Source: Treponema sp. (GTDB lineage Bacteria; Spirochaetota; Spirochaetia; Treponematales; Breznakiellaceae). From it: a stretch of DNA of 8,584 bases. The stretch's first letter is position 1. Each line of letters starts with the position of its first letter. This document shows positions 1 to 6,087 of this stretch, piece after piece. The notes under the pieces were generated by a model. The model was not told the DNA's origin. It was given only the letters and a program-made list of their open reading frames with translations, and made no database searches. Where the stretch lies: assembly GCA_031264395.1 (NCBI GenBank), contig JAISEB010000210.1, positions 1-8,584 on the forward strand, given 5' to 3'. Made by a program: the position numbers and the translations under genes.

Positions 1-3000
1 GCGTGCGCCCGCGCCACCTGTATGGTTTTGGCGGTCGCCACGGGCATGGCCTCGGCATTGACCCCTATGGAGCGCACCGCGGCCGCCATGTACTCGGTGG
101 CGATGGCCCCCATGTTGGAAAGGAGCACCTTCACCCGGCTGTTCCCCGCGACGGGAACCTTCTCGCCCGTCTTGAGGTTGTCGATGCGCAGATCAAAACC
201 GCCGCCGCTCTTTTTCTCGCTGACGAATTTCCAGCCGTTGTCGTAGCGTTCCCCCTCAATGGCGGACTTCTTTGCGCGGTAGCCGTCAATGATGTCAAGA
301 AAAGCCTCCACCCGCGTATCGACGCCGGCGTCGGCGGAATGGGAATCGAGTTCCAGCACAAGGAAAGGCTTCTGCCCCATCATCCATTTAATGTAATGAA
401 GAATAAAGGAATCAGGCGCGCATGAAAAATTGGTGATGTAGGTAACGTAGATGTTCTCCTCGTTTTTGAGGAACTTCGCCGACTTGACATCCTGCTGGCC
501 GTAGTACCAGTACATGTTGGGAAATATCCGCTCATCGTCAAAGGGAAGTATGTCGAAGGGCACAATGGAGTAGCCCCGGCTTGTAAATTTCCGGGGAATG
601 CCCATGTTGGCTTCCGGGGTAAAGGCGTTGTAGGGCCGGCCAAGAACCGCGATCACGGGCCTGTCCGCCCTGCGGGCATCCTCGACGGCCGCCTCTCCGA
701 GTTCCTTCGCCGCCCTGAAATAGCCGGTTTGTTTTGCGAGCGCCTTTTCAAAGGCCGCCCTGGTTTCCGCGGGATCTATTCCAAGCCTTGAGGTCATGAC
801 GGTGAAAAGCTCAAGCGCCTTTTCATTGCCGAATTTGAAACTTACCACAAGCGGAAGAAAACGGTTCTTTCCGATTTCGGGAAACGCCTTTTCAATATAG
901 TAGGGAAGGCTCTGGGTAATGGGGCAGAAGTTGGCGTGGACATCTTCCTCGTAGCTGGGCATGTCGCGGAAATGGGCAAGGAGCACGTAGTCCGCGCCCT
1001 TGTCAAGGCAGTCCTGCACCGCCCCGTGCGCTATTTCCGCGGGGAAGCAGTAGGTCGATTCGGCCCGCGCCACTCCCGCGTGGACCACTTCGTCCGAAAG
1101 AAAAGTCTTGATCCCCAGTTCATAAAAGAACCAGGAATAAAGGGGATAAAGGGTATGCGTTGAAAAACAGCGGGGAATGCCGACGACATAATCGCGCTTA
1201 CGCGCCGCGGGGTCGGAAGGCGCGGCGTATTCTTCAAACATGAGCTTCTGCCGCTTTTCGACATAATCGAAAACGGGCACGTCCTTCACCTGTTTTCTCA
1301 TGTTGGTGTATTTATTGCAGCGGCCCCCGAACATGTACTTGTGCCCGTTGACATTGAGCACCTGTATGGGACAGCGGTTGTCGCAGGCGGTACAGGTAAA
1401 GACCCTTTCGTAACCTATTTCGCGGTTCAAAAGATCGTCTATTACCACGGCCCTTTCCTCAAGAAGCCCGTCTGAGTGTTTGCGCTTTGCCAGCAGCGCC
1501 ACGCCGAAACAGCCCATGAGCTCGGGCGAGGGGGGAACAAGGATCTCCTTGTCAAGCATCATGGCAAAGGCAAGGGGCACCGCGGGGTTCTTTGCCACGC
1601 CGCCCTGAAGGAACACCTTCCCGCCTATGGTGCGGTTCCCGACTACGCGGTTAAGGTAATTGGCGACAATGGAACAGGCAATGCCCGCCGTGATGTTTTC
1701 CCGCGTGGCGCCCTGCTGAACCGCCTTCCGTATGTCCGAATTGATAAAGGCCGAACAATGCTCGCCGAATTTGAGCGGGGCATCCGCGCCGAGCGCTATG
1801 GGGCCAATGTCCTTTGCCGAATGAATCGAAAGATCGCCGGAGGCCGATTCCTCAAGAAACGAGCCTGTCCCCGCCGAACACGCCTCGTTCATCGCGTAAT
1901 CAATGGGAACGCCGTTTTTAAGCAGCACGTATTTGGCGTCCTGCCCGCCTATTTCGAAGATCGTTTCAACTTCCGAATCAAAGAACGTGGTCCCCACAGA
2001 ATGAGCGATGATCTCGTTGTACACGCCGGGAGTTTCAAGAAACACGCCGAGTATTTCCCGCGAAGATCCGGTGGTGGAAACAAGGCGTATGTCTATTTCC
2101 TTTTTACCCGTATCGGCAACAACCTGTTCCTGTATTATGGAAAGACATTCCTTGAGCGCCTTGACAGGATCGCCGTGCGTGCGCCCGTAATGGCTCGCCG
2201 TAACTTCGTCGGTTTCCATGTCCACAAGGCACGCCTTGGTGGTGGTGGACCCGCCGTCCACGCCGAGTATGTAGGCGCGGCCGGCCTTGACCTTCCCGCC
2301 GGGCTTCTCGAAACTCTTTACCTTGTGCCGCCAGTCCCGCAGGGCGGAAAGCGCGCCGAAACGTATCTCGTTGGGCTTAAGAAGCCGCGCGGCGGGGGGA
2401 AGCGGGCTTCCCGATCCTGGGGCCAGCACCGCGGCGCCCAGCGCCTCAAAAACCGGGGCCTCCTCCGGAATGACAAACTCTATATGCGGGGCTTTCTCCC
2501 TGATAAAACGGATGATGTGGCGGTTCAGCGTTATTCCCCCCGTCAAAACGACACGGCCCGAAGAAATCTTCGCCCTTTTAAGGAAGTCAATAACCTTGAC
2601 GGCCATTACGTCGGAAAGGGAAAGGACTATGTCGTTTTTGGTCGCCTCCCGTTTGTTGAGCCGGTGGGTACAATCGCTCTTCATGAATACCGAACAGCGG
2701 GTTGAAAGGGGGTACACCTTCGCGTCGTCGGGAACCTTGTCTATGTCCTCAAGTGTCATGTCCATGCGGGCAAGCTGCTGTTTAAGAAATTCCCCCGTAC
2801 CCGAGGCGCATTTATTACCGGAAAAATTGTTGATTATCTTCCCCGAGGAGTCAAGCGAATAAACGACAAGATCCTCGCCGCCCATGCTGACAACCGCGTC
2901 CGCTTTCAAATCCAGCGCCCTGAGAGCCGCCTCCACGCAGAGGGGTTCAAGCGTGCCCGCCGCGTTAAACATGAACCGGCCTTCATTGCCGGTAACAAGG

Positions 3001-3161
3001 ACCGGAATGCCTTCCGAAACACGGCCCTCGGAAAGGAGTTTGCGTACCGCCGCGCCGAAATCCCCCTCGTGGGGAACCGAAGCGGACCACCGCGTCTTTC
3101 CGTCTTCCGCCACAACCATCTTCAAGCTGGTAGATCCGATATTGATTCCTAATGACTGCAT
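1..3161 (-). CDS. Fused 2-hydroxyacyl-CoA dehydratase activase (two BadF/BcrA-type ATPase domains + DUF2229), C-terminus cut by window edge
   Basis: The reading frame is open for 1053 codons from ATG 3161 and runs off the left edge. Start choice: AGAGG (3168-3172) lies 6 nt upstream. Domain 1 (about residues 1-265) has the ASKHA phosphate loop GINIGSTSLK (5-14), a variant MGGED near 93, and Cys118 and Cys156. Domain 2 (about 297-560) has GVDGGSTTTK (300-309), EIGGQD (403-408), and Cys428 in ACSAGTGSF and Cys469 in GEHCSAF. These match the cysteines that hold a bridging [4Fe-4S] cluster in HgdC-type activators. A Cys cluster follows (590, 593, 597, 615). Then comes DUF2229 with IPRC665, YC705FPAEIAHG, C746PITQSLPY, GRPYNAF near 840 and NFSC914APDS. 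Family knowledge: activators use ATP to drive low-potential electron transfer to a dehydratase-like Fe-S partner, and here activator and partner-like regions are fused. Family members are usually about 1400 residues or more, so several hundred residues are probably missing. The physiological substrate is unknown. Cytosolic; no signal peptide seen. Confidence 0.9.
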   Translation of the reverse strand, partial: MQSLGINIGSTSLKMVVAEDGKTRWSASVPHEGDFGAAVRKLLSEGRVSEGIPVLVTGNEGRFMFNAAGTLEPLCVEAALRALDLKADAVVSMGGEDLVVYSLDSSGKIINNFSGNKCASGTGEFLKQQLARMDMTLEDIDKVPDDAKVYPLSTRCSVFMKSDCTHRLNKREATKNDIVLSLSDVMAVKVIDFLKRAKISSGRVVLTGGITLNRHIIRFIREKAPHIEFVIPEEAPVFEALGAAVLAPGSGSPLPPAARLLKPNEIRFGALSALRDWRHKVKSFEKPGGKVKAGRAYILGVDGGSTTTKACLVDMETDEVTASHYGRTHGDPVKALKECLSIIQEQVVADTGKKEIDIRLVSTTGSSREILGVFLETPGVYNEIIAHSVGTTFFDSEVETIFEIGGQDAKYVLLKNGVPIDYAMNEACSAGTGSFLEESASGDLSIHSAKDIGPIALGADAPLKFGEHCSAFINSDIRKAVQQGATRENITAGIACSIVANYLNRVVGNRTIGGKVFLQGGVAKNPAVPLAFAMMLDKEILVPPSPELMGCFGVALLAKRKHSDGLLEERAVVIDDLLNREIGYERVFTCTACDNRCPIQVLNVNGHKYMFGGRCNKYTNMRKQVKDVPVFDYVEKRQKLMFEEYAAPSDPAARKRDYVVGIPRCFSTHTLYPLYSWFFYELGIKTFLSDEVVHAGVARAESTYCFPAEIAHGAVQDCLDKGADYVLLAHFRDMPSYEEDVHANFCPITQSLPYYIEKAFPEIGKNRFLPLVVSFKFGNEKALELFTVMTSRLGIDPAETRAAFEKALAKQTGYFRAAKELGEAAVEDARRADRPVIAVLGRPYNAFTPEANMGIPRKFTSRGYSIVPFDILPFDDERIFPNMYWYYGQQDVKSAKFLKNEENIYVTYITNFSCAPDSFILHYIKWMMGQKPFLVLELDSHSADAGVDTRVEAFLDIIDGYRAKKSAIEGERYDNGWKFVSEKKSGGGFDLRIDNLKTGEKVPVAGNSRVKVLLSNMGAIATEYMAAAVRSIGVNAEAMPVATAKTIQVARAH

Positions 3162-3219
3162 CCAGTACCTCTGCGTTTCAAGTTGGTCACACGAGCCGGT
3201 TCCGAAACCATGGCCCCCC

Positions 3220-3364
3220 AGGCTTTCAGAAAGCCCGGGCCGCCGGATTTCCGAACCGCCTTTCATGATAACAGGCGCCGCCGTATGGTTCAAGCGCCGT
3301 TCCGCCGGGCCCGCCGCCCTCCGTTTCAGGCTTTCGGGCCGCCTGATTTCGGGACAGCCCTTTC
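3220..3364. repeat. Pair of imperfect direct repeats in the activase/perR intergenic region
   Basis: Copy 1 (3220-3264) and copy 2 (3327-3364) share, in order, CAGGCTTTC, GGGCCGCC, GATTTC and CC(C)TTTCA. Copy 1 carries an extra AGAAAGCCC after its CAGGCTTTC, which creates a perfect 6-bp hairpin (3221-3226 with 3230-3235). The 62 bp between the copies contain the spacer and -35 box of the activase promoter. Origin and role are unknown; a local duplication is the simplest reading. Confidence 0.55.
3265..3293 (-). promoter_or_regulatory. Putative sigma-70 promoter of the activase gene
   Basis: On the minus strand TTGAAC (3288-3293) is followed by a 17-nt spacer and TATCAT (3265-3270), so spacing is ideal and both boxes are near consensus. 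The start would fall near 3258. This gives a leader of about 97 nt that contains a small hairpin (3221-3235: GGCTTT, 3-nt loop, AAAGCC). Prediction only. Confidence 0.55.
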
Positions 3365-3398
3365 ACCCAAAAATTTTCAATTTTTTTTCAAAAAAAGC

Positions 3399-3426
3399 TT
3401 GACATAATAATAGTAACTATTATTAT
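3399..3426 (+). promoter_or_regulatory. perR promoter, predicted leaderless
   Basis: A perfect -35 box TTGACA (3399-3404) is followed 16 nt later by TATTAT (3421-3426). Transcription would start about 7 nt after the -10 box, at or very near A3433 of the perR ATG. The mRNA would then have no 5' leader. An A/T-rich run (about 3371-3396) lies just upstream and could act as an UP element. Confidence 0.65.
3404..3426. promoter_or_regulatory. Perfect 23-bp palindrome, candidate PerR/Fur box operator
   Basis: The arms ATAATAATAGT and ACTATTATTAT flank a single central A at 3415, giving 11 perfectly paired positions. The central 15 bp have the 7-1-7 form of a PerR box (consensus TTATAATNATTATAA) and match it at 10 of the 14 defined positions. 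The site fills the spacer and covers the -10 box, so binding would block RNA polymerase. This points to PerR autorepression, by inference from position and the known family site. Confidence 0.7.
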
Positions 3427-3432
3427 TATAGT

Positions 3433-3897
3433 ATGTCAACAGGGAAATTATCAAGGAAACACAGCGGCAAACGGGACGCCATTCTTGAGGCCATAAAGTC
3501 TACGGACGAGCATCCCAGCGCCCAGCGGGTGTACGACAGGCTCAAACCCCGCATTCCCGGCCTTTCCCTGGGTACGGTGTACCGCAATATCAGCGTTTTC
3601 AGGGACGAAGGGGACGTTGTTTCGGTCGGCGTGGTAAACAGGGAAGAACGTTTCGACGGTAAAACCGCGCCCCATCCCCACCTGGTCTGCGGGCGCTGCG
3701 GCGCCATTGCCGATCTTCCCTGCCCGGACGAAGGCGCCCTGCGGCGCACCGGGGAAAAAATTGCCGATCCGGTTTCCCGCGCCGGTTTTGTCATTGATTA
3801 CCGCAAAACGGTGTTTTACGGCCTGTGCGGGGCGTGCGCGGAACATTCCGGCGCGGCGCTCCGGGAAGGCGGAGAGGCGCCTTCCAAAGGAGATTGA
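3433..3897 (+). CDS. perR: PerR-type peroxide-sensing repressor (Fur family)
   Basis: A 154-residue Fur-family protein. The N-terminal winged helix (about 10-70) contains the recognition-helix region GLSLGTVYRNISVF (43-56). The C-terminal dimerisation domain carries two CxxC pairs (Cys86/89 and Cys132/135), the usual structural Zn site. The regulatory-metal ligands H27, D75, H81, H83 and D94 align with Bacillus subtilis PerR H37, D85, H91, H93 and D104 at a constant offset of 10. Aspartate rather than glutamate at the last position is the PerR-like state. Family knowledge: Fe-bound PerR is inactivated by peroxide through histidine oxidation and derepresses peroxide-defence genes. Start: a stop at 3400 and the lack of any start codon from there to 3433 make 3433 the earliest start. 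No Shine-Dalgarno precedes it, which fits a leaderless mRNA. Divergent from the activase gene and 116 nt upstream of rubrerythrin. Zur or another Fur-family role is the main alternative. Confidence 0.88.
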   Translation: MSTGKLSRKHSGKRDAILEAIKSTDEHPSAQRVYDRLKPRIPGLSLGTVYRNISVFRDEGDVVSVGVVNREERFDGKTAPHPHLVCGRCGAIADLPCPDEGALRRTGEKIADPVSRAGFVIDYRKTVFYGLCGACAEHSGAALREGGEAPSKGD

Positions 3898-3908
3898 GCC
3901 TGTTCCAG

Positions 3909-3952
3909 AACCCGGCCGGTGCGGACCTCCGGTTCGATGGAACGGCCCGGTT
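3909..3952 (+). other. Weak stem-loop after perR
   Basis: AACCCGGCCG (3909-3918) can pair with CGGCCCGGTT (3943-3952) with one C-C mismatch around a 24-nt loop. No T-tract follows, so it is a poor intrinsic terminator. It may partly separate perR from the rubrerythrin gene. Downstream, TAGTAT/TATATC (3981-3989) could be a -10 for rubrerythrin, but no convincing -35 is visible. Confidence 0.25.
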
Positions 3953-4003
3953 AATTCAGCATGATTCGGCGTCTGCCGGATAGTATATCTTCAAATCACG
4001 AAT

Positions 4004-4008
4004 GGAGG
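4004..4008 (+). promoter_or_regulatory. Ribosome binding site that fixes the rubrerythrin start
   Basis: GGAGG sits 5 nt before ATG 4014. The in-frame ATG at 4002 overlaps this site, so it is rejected as the start even though it would give a 4-residue longer protein. Confidence 0.85.
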
Positions 4009-4013
4009 ATTGT

Positions 4014-4556
4014 ATGAAAAAATGGGTATGTTCAGTGTGCGGCTATGTATACACCGGGGATCAGCCTCCGGAAGCCTGCCCGCAGTGCAAGGCGCCGGCC
4101 GCCAAATTCAAGGAACAAACGTCGGGCGGAGGCTTTGCCGCCGAACATGTCGTCGGAGTTGCCAAGGGCGCCGAACAGGATATTCTTGAGGATCTCAGGG
4201 CCCACTTCAACGGCGAATGTTCCGAAGTCGGCATGTACCTTGCCATGAGCCGGGTCGCCGAGAGGGAGGGGTATCCCGAAGTCGCCGAAGCCTACAAACG
4301 TTACGCGTTTGAAGAGGCGGAGCACGCGGCGAAATTCGCCGAACTTCTGGGCGAGGTGATAACCGACAGCACAAAGAAAAACCTTGAAATGCGCATCGAA
4401 GCCGAACACGGCGCCTGCGCCGGCAAGACCGACATTGCCAAAAGGGCCAAGGAACGCGGCTACGACGCCATTCACGACACCGTCCACGAAATGGCCCGCG
4501 ACGAGGCCCGTCACTGCTGCGGTTTCAAGGGACTGCACAAAAGGTTCTTCGAGTAA
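4014..4556 (+). CDS. rbr: Reverse-type rubrerythrin (N-terminal rubredoxin + diiron ferritin-like domain)
   Basis: A 180-residue protein with domain order opposite to classical rubrerythrin. A rubredoxin-like Fe(Cys)4 site comes first (Cys6, Cys9, Cys22, Cys25, with a short 12-residue gap between pairs). A four-helix diiron domain follows (about 50-180). Candidate diiron ligands include E68/E71, E101-x2-H104 and E164-x2-H167, with E131 nearby. Family knowledge: such 'reverse rubrerythrins' of anaerobes, for example the clostridial ones, reduce hydrogen peroxide (and oxygen) to water in the cytosol with electrons from NAD(P)H via a reductase, and are typically de-repressed when PerR is inactivated. 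Located 116 nt downstream of perR, which supports a peroxide-defence role. No clear PerR palindrome is visible directly upstream, so regulation may be by read-through from the perR promoter or by a site too diverged to see. The electron-donor reductase is not in the window. Confidence 0.92.
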   Translation: MKKWVCSVCGYVYTGDQPPEACPQCKAPAAKFKEQTSGGGFAAEHVVGVAKGAEQDILEDLRAHFNGECSEVGMYLAMSRVAEREGYPEVAEAYKRYAFEEAEHAAKFAELLGEVITDSTKKNLEMRIEAEHGACAGKTDIAKRAKERGYDAIHDTVHEMARDEARHCCGFKGLHKRFFE

Positions 4557-4572
4557 CCGCGCCTCTTTCACA

Positions 4573-4625
4573 GCCTTTTCTCCGGGGCGTTAGCCGCTTG
4601 GCCGCGCGTTAACGCCCCAAAAGGC
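4573..4625 (+). terminator. Strong bipartite stem-loop after rubrerythrin, likely transcription end
   Basis: The inner stem GGGGCGTTA (4584-4592) / TAACGCCCC (4610-4618) is perfect over 9 bp with a 17-nt loop. It is extended outward by GCCTTTT (4573-4579) / AAAAGGC (4619-4625) across a 4-nt bulge. There is no T-tract on either strand after the stem, so it is not a textbook intrinsic terminator. It could instead stabilise the 3' end of the rubrerythrin mRNA. Confidence 0.5.
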
Positions 4626-4649
4626 CCCCGCGGAACCGGCGGCGGCTGC

Positions 4650-4759
4650 AATTTCGAATTCAACCACAGACAGAACGGACAGAACGGACTTTTGATTTCA
4701 AATTTGTATTTTGTCCGTGTTGGTCTGTGTTTGTCCGCGGTTGTTTTGAATTCGGAATT
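4650..4759 (+). repeat. Dispersed intergenic repeat, copy A (near-palindromic, MITE-like)
   Basis: Bounded by 14-bp terminal inverted repeats, AATTTCGAATTCAA (4650-4663) and TTGAATTCGGAATT (4746-4759), that pair with one mismatch. The interior has a left arm of ACAGAC/ACGGAC-type units (4664-4689), a central AT-rich spacer, and a right arm of GTCCG/GTCTG units (4712-4740). The arms are imperfectly complementary, so a transcript could fold into one long hairpin. GC-rich flanks (GGCGGCGGCTGC at 4639-4650 and GCGGCGGCCGCC at 4764-4775) extend the dyad. No ORF is carried. Copy B (7603-7702) is the same element in opposite orientation. The in-frame ATG at 4692 for the HD-GYP gene lies inside this repeat and is not credible as a start. 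Confidence 0.8.
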
Positions 4760-4801
4760 ACTGCGGCGGCCGCCGCTCTGGTGTTTTACCGCAACCTTTC
4801 A

Positions 4802-4807
4802 TATACT
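4802..4807 (+). promoter_or_regulatory. -10 box of the HD-GYP gene, predicted leaderless
   Basis: TATACT is one base from the TATAAT consensus and ends 7 nt before ATG 4815, so transcription would begin at A4814 or A4815. The -35 region (about 4779-4784, TGGTGT) is poor, which suggests an activator or weak expression. No Shine-Dalgarno lies upstream of ATG 4815 or of the next in-frame ATG at 4827. Confidence 0.5.
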
Positions 4808-4814
4808 TGTACTA

Positions 4815-6050
4815 ATGAACATAAGAATGGATCAGCTTATCCGGGCGATAGCGGCGGCTCTTGACATTGTGGAAGGGAATCTGTTGGGGGCAAGTACGCA
4901 CCACGGCAAACGCATCTCGGCGCTCTGCGCGGCTATGGGGCGGACCTTCGGCATGAGCGAAGAGGAACTTTCGGCACTGACTACCTGCGCCCTGCTCCAT
5001 GATTCGGCCCTTACCGAATACATACGGGCCGAAAAACAGGGGGAACAGGTGGCCCTTCCCCTGCACTGCGGCTACGGCCAGCGCAACGCCGAAAGCCTCC
5101 TCCAGGGCCGGGACATACAGGGCTTTATTCAGTATCACCACGAATGGGCCGACGGCACAGGCCCCTTTGGGAAAAAGGAAGGGGAATTTCCCCTGGGGGC
5201 GGAGCTTATCGCGATTGCCGACATGCTCGACGTTCATCATCACCTTGAAACGCTGAACCCCGATTACCTTCCCGTACTGCGGAACGAGATACGGGAGGCG
5301 GCGGGAACGCAGTACACCAAACGGGCCGCGGGCGCGATGCTCGCCGTTCTTGACGAAGACATGCTTGAAAGTCTTGGGAGCGGCCGTATCATCGATTCGG
5401 CGGAAAAGGCCATTCCGTCCTGGTACGCCGATATAGACGACGAGGTGATCTTCCGGGTTGCCTATATGGCGATGCGCATCATCGACTATAAATCGGCCTA
5501 TACCCGCAGCCATACGACGCAGATTGCCAACAGAAGCTGGCTCATGGCAAAACACTACCATTACGGCCCGGCCGAATGCGCGGAGATCTACCTCGCGGCG
5601 TCGCTTCACGACATAGGCAAACTTGCCGTTCCCGACGAGATACTTGAAAAACCGGGAAAGCTTGACAAAGAGGAATTCCGCATCATTCAGAATCATGTAA
5701 GAGATACCGACGTGATCCTTCAGAATATCGAAGGCTTCGATCATATATGGCGGTGGGCGGCCTGCCACCATGAAAAACTCGACGGTTCAGGATACCACCG
5801 GGGGAAAAAAGCGGATGAGCTTGATTTTAATTCGCGCCTTTTGGCCTGCATAGACATCTACCAGGCGGTAAGCGAAGAGCGCCCGTACCATCCCCGGCGC
5901 AGCCACGGGGAAACCCTCCCCATACTCTACGACATGGCGGACCACGGGCTTATTGACGCGGGAATAGTGAAGGACCTCGATGAAGTAATGTTCCCCTTTT
6001 CAAATCAGGATCTGCCCTTTCCCGAACAGGCCGGAGAAGCGCCCCGGTAG
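4815..6050 (+). CDS. Tandem HD-GYP protein, putative cyclic-di-GMP phosphodiesterase
   Basis: A 411-residue soluble protein built of two HD-type domains. The C-terminal half is a canonical HD-GYP domain: H233, H265-D266 in LHDIGKLAVP, H294, H318-H319 in HHEKLDGSGYH and D347 in IDIYQA. The signature Pro of GYP is His (Y327-H328). The N-terminal half repeats the layout: H30, H62-D63 in LLHDSALTE, H84, H108-H109 in HHEWADGTGPFG and D136 in AIADML, with nearly the same spacing. It lacks the GK of HDIGK. Family knowledge: HD-GYP domains hydrolyse cyclic-di-GMP at a bi- or trinuclear iron centre. No receiver, PAS or membrane segment is visible, so the input may be the N-terminal half itself. Start 4815 is chosen over in-frame ATG 4692, which lies in repeat A, because of the TATACT box just upstream. 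ATG 4827 remains possible. Convergent with trpB, 37 nt apart. Confidence 0.87.
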   Translation: MNIRMDQLIRAIAAALDIVEGNLLGASTHHGKRISALCAAMGRTFGMSEEELSALTTCALLHDSALTEYIRAEKQGEQVALPLHCGYGQRNAESLLQGRDIQGFIQYHHEWADGTGPFGKKEGEFPLGAELIAIADMLDVHHHLETLNPDYLPVLRNEIREAAGTQYTKRAAGAMLAVLDEDMLESLGSGRIIDSAEKAIPSWYADIDDEVIFRVAYMAMRIIDYKSAYTRSHTTQIANRSWLMAKHYHYGPAECAEIYLAASLHDIGKLAVPDEILEKPGKLDKEEFRIIQNHVRDTDVILQNIEGFDHIWRWAACHHEKLDGSGYHRGKKADELDFNSRLLACIDIYQAVSEERPYHPRRSHGETLPILYDMADHGLIDAGIVKDLDEVMFPFSNQDLPFPEQAGEAPR

Positions 6051-6087
6051 GAAACGTTCCTCCGGCCGCGCCCCTCCGGCTGCCGGT

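Noticed and set aside
1476..2705. 409-codon open frame on the plus strand
   Set aside because: It lies wholly antisense to the activase, whose minus-strand translation shows clear family motifs. The plus-strand product has no recognisable domain; high GC makes long antisense frames common here.
4032..4571. 179-codon open frame on the minus strand opposite rubrerythrin
   Set aside because: Shadow frame; the plus strand encodes an unambiguous rubrerythrin with a good ribosome binding site.
4692..4814. N-terminal extension of the HD-GYP protein from ATG 4692
   Set aside because: The 41 extra residues would be encoded mainly by the dispersed repeat, have no ribosome binding site, and lie upstream of the TATACT box.
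4812..5771. 319-codon open frame on the minus strand opposite the HD-GYP gene
   Set aside because: Shadow frame; the plus strand has ordered HD-GYP motifs in two domains.
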